64,000 nucleotides of DNA, taken from Wolfiporia cocos. Taxonomy: Eukaryota > Basidiomycota > Agaricomycetes > Polyporales > Phaeolaceae. This document shows, one piece after another, positions 42,775 to 51,575 of this stretch; position 1 is the first letter of the stretch, and the number at the start of each line of letters is the position of its first letter. The position numbers and the translations under genes are program-made. The notes beneath the pieces were generated by a model that made no database searches, was not told where the DNA came from, and worked only from the letters and a program-made list of their open reading frames with translations. The DNA lies in contig JACCLO010000004.1 of the NCBI GenBank assembly GCA_029448655.1, positions 310,001-374,000 on the forward strand, written 5' to 3'.

Positions 42775-43339
42775 CTTTTCGGTCCCACGGCCATTTGGCC
42801 CTGGGACGCCGTTTACAGGTCTGCGTATGCATCCCCTTAGGGGGCTTGAGGACAAGACGTCTACTTGGGTTCTGGGGGAAATACTATGCCTGATCCCCAA
42901 AGCTAAGGGGGCGCCTCTGTGCGCAGTATTGAGGACCCAGGACACCGTTTCTCTAGAAATAGGAAGTGGTTACTGCGGCGATCACCACGTCTTTGCCCAT
43001 ACGACGTAAGGGCCAGCCTTAGTCGCTTGCGACAGGGTCTGTGGGAAAGCCATAGCGCTTAAGCCGATAAGCCGGAGCTAACAAGTCTCTGGCTGTGGCG
43101 CCATCTGCTATCAGGTGGATAAGCTCGCGTACTGGTCCCCATAGGTTCTAGGCTGGGAGTTCGGCTCCAGCGGTGTGTAAACACCCGAATCCGTTCCTGG
43201 CATGTAGGCCCATGACCAGTGTACCCCCCGTTTTCGACTCGAAAGTAGACCCTCATGCATACATCAAGAAGCAGATCTAGGCTTTTATTTTTAGACCCAT
43301 ACTTAGAATACGTAGTAGCTTACGTGTAAGAACCTAGCC
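42775..43339 (+). other. Element D 5' leader
   Basis: About 565 nt, non-coding, containing a possible acceptor ATTTTTAG near 43293. The short frame at 42749-43009 shows no domain. Confidence 0.65.
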
Positions 43340-44266
43340 ATGCCAGCCGATCGCCGCCCACGTGCCATGCAACCCCGCTACACTCCCAAGGAGATAAGGG
43401 AGTTGGAAGCGCAGGCAGAAGCACGCGAAGATGCGGAACGTGAAAACGTCCGCGAAACTGAGGCCCAGCGCCTCGCCCGGAGAGAAGAGGAGTATGCGCG
43501 CCCCTACAGGCGCCTACGCCGAGGAAAGGTCGAACTGACCTTGAGAACCGACACTCCGGTAATACTAGACCACATCACCGCCCGACTCACCAAAGAAGAA
43601 ATCCAGGTCGAAGGTCGACAAAACCGTCAGAAGCGAGAAATCCAAAACGCCCGCCGGCTTGAGCGGCAGCGAGCTCGGGACGCCCTCGCGCGATCTCGGG
43701 AAGCTGCAGCCCAGGCCAGGGCTGAGGAGGAAGCACGACAGTGCGAAGCAGAAGAGTTAGAACGTCGCCAGAAACGGCACCAGGACTGGCTCGAGAACGG
43801 CGAGGGTCGATTTAGCCCAGAAGAAAAGATCGAACGGATCGCCAACAAAATCAGGGTGGACTACAACTGGTCCCAGGAGAACATCGACAGTCTCCCCCCC
43901 TGGTGCGATCTACGCGAGGTCAAGTGCACTGAAGCACAGTGGTACTTGGCTCACAAGTCCATGCCCCTCATCGCTCGCCTGACTCAGAAGTGTCAGGCCT
44001 TCTACGCTGCCATGAACCGCTCGCCTGGGAAGCTCGACATGGAACTAGAGGTCTACTTAGACCACTACTTCGACGCTCTGGAAACAGCCGCCATCGCCTG
44101 GAGACGCTCTGTCATCCACGGACTTGTCACCAACAGGGAGATGCGCCGTTTCCTGCGCGACACCTCCAAGGTAGTCAAGTACGTCTTCGCAGACAGAGAC
44201 CCCTACCGTCACCTCAAGCAGATAGCGGAGGGTCTTTTTGACAACTGCATCGAGGTGTACGAATGA
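43340..44266 (+). CDS. Element D ORF1 protein
   Basis: 308 aa, start M-P-A-D-R-R. Very rich in Arg and Glu; predicted coiled coil over residues about 15-60 and 95-150. Then P-W-C-D-L-R-E-V-K-C-T-E-A-Q-W (about 190-205) and T-N-R-E-M-R-R-F-L-R-D (about 265-276). Intact; 233 nt before gag. Function unknown. Conserved position and a shared C-terminal pattern with A, B and C indicate a real gene under selection. RNA binding is plausible from the basic coiled coil but not shown. Confidence 0.87.
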   Translation: MPADRRPRAMQPRYTPKEIRELEAQAEAREDAERENVRETEAQRLARREEEYARPYRRLRRGKVELTLRTDTPVILDHITARLTKEEIQVEGRQNRQKREIQNARRLERQRARDALARSREAAAQARAEEEARQCEAEELERRQKRHQDWLENGEGRFSPEEKIERIANKIRVDYNWSQENIDSLPPWCDLREVKCTEAQWYLAHKSMPLIARLTQKCQAFYAAMNRSPGKLDMELEVYLDHYFDALETAAIAWRRSVIHGLVTNREMRRFLRDTSKVVKYVFADRDPYRHLKQIAEGLFDNCIEVYE

Positions 44267-44477
44267 TGGGAGTTCGAAGAAGGAGACAACGACGGGCTGG
44301 ATCTAGCATAGAATATTTTGTAACATCGGCAACAATGGATTGTTTTAAATTGGCATATTAGGTTCAGATGGATCTGAAAAGACCGTCCACGTAAGGTTCC
44401 ACCTGAAAAGGGGAACACATCCTAGAATATCTTCATTTTCCTCTTAGAAACCCGAATCCGAGAAACTCCCAGAAGAA

Positions 44478-44497
44478 CTAACACGTTTCCAAATCAG
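44478..44497 (+). promoter_or_regulatory. 3' splice site before gag, element D
   Basis: CTAAC (44478-44482), then TTTCC and CAG (44495-44497), two bases before the gag ATG at 44500. Confidence 0.65.
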
Positions 44498-44499
44498 AA

Positions 44500-46509
44500 A
44501 TGCCGACCACCCGCAGCCAAGCCGCCCGCCTCGCCTCAGAAAACCAAGGCACAGAAGGGTCGGGGAATCGAGTTCCCAGTCGTCCCGCCACCCCAGCTAC
44601 ACCTACTCACACCCGAACGCGCCCGCCAGGGGCTTTCGATGAAAGTGTTATGTCGGGGATACAAGATCCATGGTTCGAACCGACAGAAGAAGGGGAAGCT
44701 ACGGAAGCAAATCGGGCTTTCAGGACTAACGTCCAGGCCCCGACCTACTTCCCAAAGCCGCAATACGAGAACCCGTTAGCGCCTCTAACAGAGGACACGG
44801 GAATCCGGGAACTCCCGGACACCGTAATACCGGCCCCGCCTATCCCCAAACCCCTCGGTGTTTACGACAGGATCAGAATCAACCAGGAACAATTTGGTTA
44901 CCCCACGCTGCCGGAAGTCATACAGAACATTGGAGAACACATCGCCGATGCCGAATCAGAAGAACCAGCTATACAGGCAGCAACCTCCAGCATGTACCTC
45001 GCCACCCAACTCGGAAAAACCTACACGGACCATGTGCTCACCAAACAACGAGGGCGCATCGACCAACGCCTACAACTCTATCACCGCAAATACAACGAAG
45101 TCCGAAATTATGCCCGGTACTTACACCAACGGGTACTCGACCTTGAGAATCGAGACACGGCTGTTTTCCAGGACCAACTTGACGTCCTGCGTGCCGACCT
45201 CGAAAAGGTTAAGAAGGCCCAACCTGGTAACGTCACAATCACGGCAATCCCCGCATCCGCGCAGAAGGAGATCGACGACTTGAAAGCGCAAGTCGCCGCT
45301 CTCACACAGGCAGCCCCCACCACTAGTGGTACCGTCACAATGGCACCACGTCCAACCCCGCCACCGTCATTTTCAGGCGAAGGAAAGGACAACGTGGAGG
45401 AATGGTTGTTCAAGGTCAACGTGTACCACGATCACATGAAGTACACGACCGACAAAGCGCGCATCGGAGACGCCCTGACCCGAATCACCGGGACGGCGTT
45501 CAAATACTTCACCGACGTACAGGAGAAGTACAGCGCCGGCAGAAATATCGGTACCTGGGCAGAATTCGAGACACGGTTAAAGCGGACGTATGAGAAAAAG
45601 ATGCAGAAGGAGGTTGCACAAAATGAGTTGGACAAGGCCTTCTCGGGAGACGCAGGAATCGCAAGGTGCAAGAAATCTTTCTTCACCTACTGCGAAGAAT
45701 TCCGCCAGCTAGCCAAGCTGACGGGATACGAAAACGCGTCCCTCCGAAAGAAGCTGGAGGATACTCTGCCGGCTGACTTGAAAAAGCAGTTTGGCGTGTT
45801 CGAATCTATGGGAATGGGCTTCAAAGCCCCGGAGCAATGGGAGGCGTATCTCGACGCCAATATAAATCTTTATAAGAAGACGAACCCCAACGATTTGGAG
45901 GGGCAACACATCTTCGTGAAGAACGAGAAAAAGGAGGAAAAGAAGAAGGATGCGGCGCCTGCAAAGGCGACCACTACTACTACCTTGGAGAAGAATAAGA
46001 GTGCGCCCGAAGACCCAGACACGAAGCCACTACCGGCTAGTGCTCCGAAAGGGTCGAAATGGGTAAAGAACAAGTTCAACAAGCTTGTTCTATGGTGGCC
46101 GCCCCACCAGTGCGCCAAATGCGGGCGCCCGAACTGTACCTTCCCCGAGGACAAGTGCAAGTGGGTCGACAAGGCCAAGACGGACTCGAAGGGGGCTCAA
46201 CAATCTACCAGCGGCAACCCCCCCGCATACAAACAGCAGTCCGGCCAAAAAGGCGGCCGCTTCGTCAAGGTGACCACTACCGAAACATGGATCCCCAACG
46301 GCGAAGAAGAATCTTCGGGCTCTTCCCCAGCCCCGTCCTCCGCGCGCATTGAAGAAGTTGTGGAGAAACCAGCAAGCAGTACGCTGGTAACGGCCCCAGT
46401 AGGTACGCCGCCTAACTGGGGCACACAATACATTCCCTGGACATCGATAGTCCAGCAAACTCCGGAGCGCCCTGCAAACGCTCCGGGTTTTCCCCTTCAG
46501 CACATGTGA
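44500..46509 (+). CDS. gag: Element D Gag
   Basis: 669 aa. N-terminal low-complexity region, coiled coil (about 205-275), capsid-like region with W-L-F-K-V-N-V-Y-H-D near 305, lysine-rich linker, and C-A-K-C-G-R-P-N-C-T-F-P-E-D-K-C (C-X2-C-X4-C-X6-C) near residue 545. Intact. It ends C-A-C-A-T-G-T-G-A, with pol in the -1 frame open from 46416. Confidence 0.92.
   Translation: MPTTRSQAARLASENQGTEGSGNRVPSRPATPATPTHTRTRPPGAFDESVMSGIQDPWFEPTEEGEATEANRAFRTNVQAPTYFPKPQYENPLAPLTEDTGIRELPDTVIPAPPIPKPLGVYDRIRINQEQFGYPTLPEVIQNIGEHIADAESEEPAIQAATSSMYLATQLGKTYTDHVLTKQRGRIDQRLQLYHRKYNEVRNYARYLHQRVLDLENRDTAVFQDQLDVLRADLEKVKKAQPGNVTITAIPASAQKEIDDLKAQVAALTQAAPTTSGTVTMAPRPTPPPSFSGEGKDNVEEWLFKVNVYHDHMKYTTDKARIGDALTRITGTAFKYFTDVQEKYSAGRNIGTWAEFETRLKRTYEKKMQKEVAQNELDKAFSGDAGIARCKKSFFTYCEEFRQLAKLTGYENASLRKKLEDTLPADLKKQFGVFESMGMGFKAPEQWEAYLDANINLYKKTNPNDLEGQHIFVKNEKKEEKKKDAAPAKATTTTTLEKNKSAPEDPDTKPLPASAPKGSKWVKNKFNKLVLWWPPHQCAKCGRPNCTFPEDKCKWVDKAKTDSKGAQQSTSGNPPAYKQQSGQKGGRFVKVTTTETWIPNGEEESSGSSPAPSSARIEEVVEKPASSTLVTAPVGTPPNWGTQYIPWTSIVQQTPERPANAPGFPLQHM
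46485..46491 (+). promoter_or_regulatory. Candidate -1 frameshift heptamer, element D
   Basis: G GGT TTT in gag phase, fitting the X XXY YYZ rule, 15 nt before the gag TGA (46507-46509). The pol frame is open on both sides. Confidence 0.62.
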
Positions 46510-49500
46510 ACCCTTGCCCATGTGTGCTGTGTACTAGCATAACGGCCCGAACTGTAGACCCTCTTGTAAACGACTGTTATAAATTGTATCAGTTTTACGA
46601 GAACAATGCGCGTGATAAGTCTAGATCCTTCCAAGTATGGGTCGACTTGTGGGTTTACGGCCAAAAAGTGCAAGGCTTAGCATTAATCGACTCCGGTGCT
46701 ACGCTCTCAGTCATCAACTCAGACTTTGTTGAAAAACATGGTCTAGTTACCCACAATAAGAAAGACCCCTTTTGGATCCACAACGCCGACGGATCTTACA
46801 ACAAAAATGGTCTTATAAAGAAATCGGTTAAAGGATATATGCAACACAGAGAACACAAGGAAAGGGTATTCCTTACCGTGATAAAAATCCACAACCTCGA
46901 CATTATCTTAGGGTATGACTGGCTTCAGAAACACAACCCAGAATTCAACTGGGTCACCGGACAAATGAAATATCGAGACCCTACGGCAGAGTCTCATGCT
47001 AAGGAGAATCCATCCTCAGAAGAAGAAGTTGTTGCTGAGGAAGAGGAAGAAACAGAACAACGCGACATTTGGGATTCCACGCTAGACGCGATCGGAGATG
47101 GAAATCCCGATGATCCATTTATTAAATGGATTGGAACATTGGCAAATGAGGAATTGGTACTCCTCGTTGGTATGGTAGGAGAAATCCACCAAGGAAAAAC
47201 GGACGCTGCTCAGGAAAAATGGAAGCAGCTCGTGCCTAAACGGTATTGGAATTTTGGCCCAACGGTATTCTCTCAGAAAGCATCAGAGAGACTCCCCACT
47301 AGAAAGTCATACGACCATGCGATTGACTTTAAGGAAGGAGCACCGTTACCAACCCCGGCAAAACCGTATTCACTATCGCCAAAGGAGGAAAACTCCCTTC
47401 GTGATTGGATAGCAGAAGAGAAGCGGAAAGGATATATCCGCGACTCACTGTCACCCCTAGCCAGCCCAGTATTTTTCGTAGCCAAGAAAGATGGAACCCT
47501 GCGCATGGTTATTGATTACCGAAAATTGAACGACATAACAGTGGATAATAAATATCCAATCCCCAGAATATCGGACCTTATCGACCAGTTATCTTCAGCA
47601 TCGATCTTCACAAAAATCGATTTACGCTGGGGATACAACAATGTAAGGATCCGCGAAGGAGACGAATGGAAAACAGCATTCGTCACCAAACAGGGATTGT
47701 ATGAGGCCACAGTAATGTATTTCGGTTTCAAGAACGCGCCAGGAACTTTCCAAGCCATGATGAACGACGTCCTAAAGGATTTCATCGCAACTGGGAGAGT
47801 AATCGTATACTTGGACGACATACTGATCTTTGGAAACGATTTGGAAGAACATCGTCGAATCACCAAAGCAGTCCTGAAAAGGCTGCAAGACAACGACCTA
47901 TACGCCAAACCAGAAAAATGCTTCTTCGAACAAAGTAGCATAGAATATCTGGGAATGATCATCTCCAAAGGAAGAATTGAGATGGATCCTTCAAAGCTAG
48001 GCGGGGTCTTACAGTGGCCACAACCCACTAAGGTGAAGGAAGTTCAAGCCTTTTTAGGCTTCGCGAATTTCTATCGACGGTTCATCAAGGATTTCTCGAA
48101 AATAGTGAAGCCCTTGACATCGTTAACAAAGAAATCGGAGAAATGGCATTGGGATGGTGAACAAGAAGAAGCTTTCCAACAGCTCAAAACGGCATTTACA
48201 ACCGCCCCCGTCCTACGAATTCCGGATAAGGAACAACAGTTCCGAGTAGAAGCCGACGCATCAGATTTCGCAACAGGTGCAGTCCTGTCACAGTGGTCGC
48301 CGGAGGACCAGAAATGGCATCCGTGTGCATTTTACTCCGCTGCAATGACAGCACCTGAACGAAATTACGAAATCTATGATAAAGAAATGCTAGCAATCAT
48401 TCGAGCGCTAGAAGAATGGCGGCACTACTTAGAAGGACATCCAAAGAAATTCGAAGTATGGTCAGATCACCTAAATCTAACATACTTCAAGACGGCACAG
48501 AAGCTAACACGGAGACAAGCGCGATGGGCACTTTACCTATCCCGTTTCAACTTTGAAATGCACCATAAGCCAGGAAAAACTATGCTCACTGCAGACCCTC
48601 TGTCCAGGAGGCCAGACCATGAAGAGGGGGTGGAACTCGATAATCGAGACAATATTCTATTAAAACCAGAATTTTTTGTCAAATTCGTGCAAGAACTTGC
48701 TGTCCTTGCAATCGAGCCCTCTCATGCGTCAACGGTCCCAGACGACAGTCTCCAAAGGGAAATACGCAAAGCATTGCTAGACGACGAGGTAACCAAAGAC
48801 TACAAAGGCCTATTGCAGTCAGGACCTCGAGAATTCGGAAAAGCGCTAAAGGAATGGAACTATGAAAATGGTCTACTCCTTTATAGAAATAAGATATACG
48901 TACCCAAGCAACCAGAGGAGCTTAGAAATAAACTCCTACAGTTACATCACGATCATCCTACTGCAGGACATCAAGGGAGATGGAAAACATACGAGCTAAT
49001 CTCCCGTAACTACTGGTGGCCGGGCCTATCCAACTCGGTAAAGAAATACGTCACGAACTGCGACACGTGCCAACGTATGAAGAACAGACCAGCGAAGCCA
49101 TACGGTCCATTACAGCCCAACGTCACGCCAACCACGCCATGGGAAATAATCACCACTGATTTCATCATGTACCTTCCCAAGTCCAAAGTAGACAACAAGG
49201 TATACGACGCAATTATGGTGGTAGTCGACCGCTTAACAAAGCGAGCACGCTTCTTCCCAATCTCCAGCAAGTTCGGAACAAAGGATCTTGTAAAAGTCCT
49301 TTATGGAAGGTTTTACCCAATACACGGGCTACCAAACCAGATCATTTCCGATCGCGGAGTACAGTTTGCATCGGAACTCTTTGGAGAATGGTGTAAGCTA
49401 TTAGGGATAAAACGAGCTATGACTACGGCATATCACCCACAGGCAGACGGACAAACGGAACGGACGAATCAAACCTTGGAACAGTATCTGCGCTGTTACG

Positions 49501-50939
49501 TCAACTCATACCGGAAGGACAACTGGTCACAGTTCCTTCCAACGGCAGAGTTTGCATACAACAACGCAGCATCAGAAACTACCAAGATGTCCCCGTTTTA
49601 CGTAGAATTAGGCAGACACCCACGAGCTGGACTGGCAGACCTGAACATACAGGCAAAAGCAGATCTTAACGAAATCGCAACCGAGCGATGGAACGCACAG
49701 AACCAGGCCAAGGCAGCTATGGAAATAGCTAATGAGCGCATGAAGTGGTACTATGACCAATCAGTACAAAAGGTACCCTTCAAAGTAGGAGACAAGGTCA
49801 TGATAGACGTAAGGGACTACCAGACATCTGAAAGGAGTCTTGCCCCCAGATATATTGGCCCATTCAAAATAGTAGAACAATTGTCGCCAGTGACATTCAG
49901 ACTATTCATGGATAGCCAATACCGCGCCTATCACCCGGTCTTCCACGCCTCTAAGCTAGTCCCCTACTCAGGAGACAAGACGCCGCCAGAACCTGAAGAC
50001 AACGGAGAATACAAAGTCGAAGAAATCCTAAACCATCGAACAACACCCACAGGAAGATTACAATTCCTAGTGCGATGGAAGGGTTTCACAGCTGAGGAAG
50101 ACACATGGCAGAATGAGGAAACGCTCGGGAACTCCAAGGAAATTGTGGAAGATTATAAGAAGACTCACAATCTCCACACCCAAGGACGGCCCAAGCGAAG
50201 GACAAGAACTAACCCCCGGGTTCGCGTATCGAGCCCAGAAGACGACCCAGACTGGAAAGTTGGGGACTCCTATCTCTGGCCCGATGACTGGCCCCTTGAG
50301 TTTGAAAGCTTCTCACCAGAAGAATTAGCGAAAGAACGCAAGTGGCTAAAAAGGGACAAGGATGGCAATTTTGTAGAAGTCAAAGCGAAAGAAAACACAT
50401 ACCTGGAATTCGCTATCGACCCAAGTGCAGACACCAAATACCCAACTAAGGGTACTCCACACTCAGCAGGTTACGACATCGCCGCAGCAGAAGACGTCAC
50501 CGTTCCACCAGGAAAAGTAACCACCATATCCACAGGATTGAAGGTTTTACTACCCTACGGAACATACGGACAACTCCAGACACGATCTAGCATGGCTAAG
50601 AAAAGCATACTGGTCGTTGGCGGTGTAATCGACTGGGATTATCGTGGAGAGGTAAAAGTCATGTTACTAAACTTGGGCACGACGGAATACTCGGTAGAAG
50701 AAGGTGACCGTATTGCGCAACTACTGGTCTTACCGCTAGATCAGTCAGAAGAATACCTCACCTCGCACGACAGCTACAAAGCCAGACACGAGATAGAAGA
50801 CAACGGAAGAGGAGATAAGGGTTTCGGTTCTACAGGTCGTCGCGTCACATTCGAAACATTTCCAGAATTGGACACCTCGAATATGACACCTGAAGAACTC
50901 GAAGAAATGGAACTCCTTCTCCGGGACGTCGAAGTTTGA
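46506..50939 (+). CDS. pol: Element D Pol with C-terminal dUTPase
   Basis: 1477 codons counted from the GTG at 46506 (the frame is open from 46416). Protease D-S-G-A at 62-65; RT Y-L-D-D at 435-438; RNase H Asp at 584 (E-A-D-A-S-D); integrase zinc site H-H-D-H to C-D-T-C at about 813-850; catalytic D885, D949, E985, with the D-35-E spacing; chromodomain about 1169-1217 (Y-K-V-E-E-I-L, L-V-R-W-K-G-F); linker; dUTPase about 1310-1445 with H-S-A-G-Y-D, T-R-S-S-M-A, G-V-I-D-W-D-Y-R-G-E, G-D-R-I-A-Q-L, K-G-F-G-S-T-G; acidic tail. All key residues are present, so this copy could be autonomous. The first ATG in frame lies after the protease motif, so translation must come from Gag by frameshift. The stop TGA overlaps the PPT. 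Confidence 0.95.
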   Translation: MNPCPCVLCTSITARTVDPLVNDCYKLYQFYENNARDKSRSFQVWVDLWVYGQKVQGLALIDSGATLSVINSDFVEKHGLVTHNKKDPFWIHNADGSYNKNGLIKKSVKGYMQHREHKERVFLTVIKIHNLDIILGYDWLQKHNPEFNWVTGQMKYRDPTAESHAKENPSSEEEVVAEEEEETEQRDIWDSTLDAIGDGNPDDPFIKWIGTLANEELVLLVGMVGEIHQGKTDAAQEKWKQLVPKRYWNFGPTVFSQKASERLPTRKSYDHAIDFKEGAPLPTPAKPYSLSPKEENSLRDWIAEEKRKGYIRDSLSPLASPVFFVAKKDGTLRMVIDYRKLNDITVDNKYPIPRISDLIDQLSSASIFTKIDLRWGYNNVRIREGDEWKTAFVTKQGLYEATVMYFGFKNAPGTFQAMMNDVLKDFIATGRVIVYLDDILIFGNDLEEHRRITKAVLKRLQDNDLYAKPEKCFFEQSSIEYLGMIISKGRIEMDPSKLGGVLQWPQPTKVKEVQAFLGFANFYRRFIKDFSKIVKPLTSLTKKSEKWHWDGEQEEAFQQLKTAFTTAPVLRIPDKEQQFRVEADASDFATGAVLSQWSPEDQKWHPCAFYSAAMTAPERNYEIYDKEMLAIIRALEEWRHYLEGHPKKFEVWSDHLNLTYFKTAQKLTRRQARWALYLSRFNFEMHHKPGKTMLTADPLSRRPDHEEGVELDNRDNILLKPEFFVKFVQELAVLAIEPSHASTVPDDSLQREIRKALLDDEVTKDYKGLLQSGPREFGKALKEWNYENGLLLYRNKIYVPKQPEELRNKLLQLHHDHPTAGHQGRWKTYELISRNYWWPGLSNSVKKYVTNCDTCQRMKNRPAKPYGPLQPNVTPTTPWEIITTDFIMYLPKSKVDNKVYDAIMVVVDRLTKRARFFPISSKFGTKDLVKVLYGRFYPIHGLPNQIISDRGVQFASELFGEWCKLLGIKRAMTTAYHPQADGQTERTNQTLEQYLRCYVNSYRKDNWSQFLPTAEFAYNNAASETTKMSPFYVELGRHPRAGLADLNIQAKADLNEIATERWNAQNQAKAAMEIANERMKWYYDQSVQKVPFKVGDKVMIDVRDYQTSERSLAPRYIGPFKIVEQLSPVTFRLFMDSQYRAYHPVFHASKLVPYSGDKTPPEPEDNGEYKVEEILNHRTTPTGRLQFLVRWKGFTAEEDTWQNEETLGNSKEIVEDYKKTHNLHTQGRPKRRTRTNPRVRVSSPEDDPDWKVGDSYLWPDDWPLEFESFSPEELAKERKWLKRDKDGNFVEVKAKENTYLEFAIDPSADTKYPTKGTPHSAGYDIAAAEDVTVPPGKVTTISTGLKVLLPYGTYGQLQTRSSMAKKSILVVGGVIDWDYRGEVKVMLLNLGTTEYSVEEGDRIAQLLVLPLDQSEEYLTSHDSYKARHEIEDNGRGDKGFGSTGRRVTFETFPELDTSNMTPEELEEMELLLRDVEV
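48620..48631 (+). promoter_or_regulatory. Candidate central polypurine tract, element D
   Basis: TGAAGAGGGGGT in the H-E-E-G-V codons, identical to the 3' PPT at 50937-50948. Confidence 0.58.
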
Positions 50940-50948
50940 AGAGGGGGT
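50937..50948 (+). promoter_or_regulatory. 3' polypurine tract of element D
   Basis: TGAAGAGGGGGT, followed by AA and the 3' LTR at 50951. The first three bases are the pol stop codon. Confidence 0.85.
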
Positions 50949-50950
50949 AA

Positions 50951-51410
50951 TGTCACAGATTTTTCCTTATTTTTAGCTATTTTTCCCGCTTTTATACTTC
51001 AATATCTACGTTGTAGCATAGAATACGTATAACTAGCACGTCACGTGATCAAGCGCTTACGTCCAAAGGAACTTACCGGAACCTTCTAGCAGGTTCCATA
51101 CCAACCAGAATCACATGCATCGTCTGCGCTCACATGATCGCTGACTGATGCTCTTACCTAGAATCACATGTCGAAGTATTAGATCACATGTAGCGTTACT
51201 CATCCTTAGGTACCGTAGGTCCTAGTAGTATTAGGGGTCTCGCGACGCATGTATATATACTAGGGCAGACTGAGCGTTAAACCTCAGTTCTGTTCTCCTC
51301 GATATTGAACTACAGCCTAACAAGCTATTTCATCGCCTTATTACTTTGCTTTCTACCCTCTAAGACACCCCCAAAGGATCTTAGTAAGTATTGCAGTTTG
51401 GTTTGTGTCA
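50951..51410 (+). repeat. 3' LTR of element D (460 bp)
   Basis: TGTCACAG to TTTGTGTCA with the same TATA, palindrome, self-primer (51276-51286) and donor as the 5' LTR, but about ten differences from it. It adjoins element E leader sequence directly. Confidence 0.95.
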
Positions 51411-51575
51411 GTCTGAAACTTAGATCATGCGGAAGCGCAGAGGGATGTAATATCCCCGAAACTCAGTCCCGATTAACTTCGGAGTATCCCTTCCCCCGTT
51501 ATGAACACCATCAAGAAGCAAACACGAAGACTTTATCTTGTTTACATTCACAGATCCTTACGTAGTCCTGTAGTC

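Larger units (their letters stand above)
41737..51410 (+). mobile_element. Element D, Ty3/gypsy chromovirus with all frames open
   Basis: LTR, PBS, leader, ORF1, gag, pol with dUTPase, PPT, LTR. All three reading frames are intact, the only such copy in the window. The flanks do not match (GAAGC on the left, GTCTG on the right), and the right flank is the middle of element E's leader. This suggests D arose by recombination between two D copies at different sites. Confidence 0.93.

Noticed and set aside
42764..42790. tRNA-type primer binding site
   Set aside because: The sequence does not begin TGG as most tRNA-primed sites do; the self-complement to the LTR is perfect in five elements.
46506..46508. 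GTG at the start of D pol as a true start codon
   Set aside because: Eukaryotic translation does not use GTG here in any likely way; the frame is open upstream to 46416 and a frameshift heptamer lies before it.
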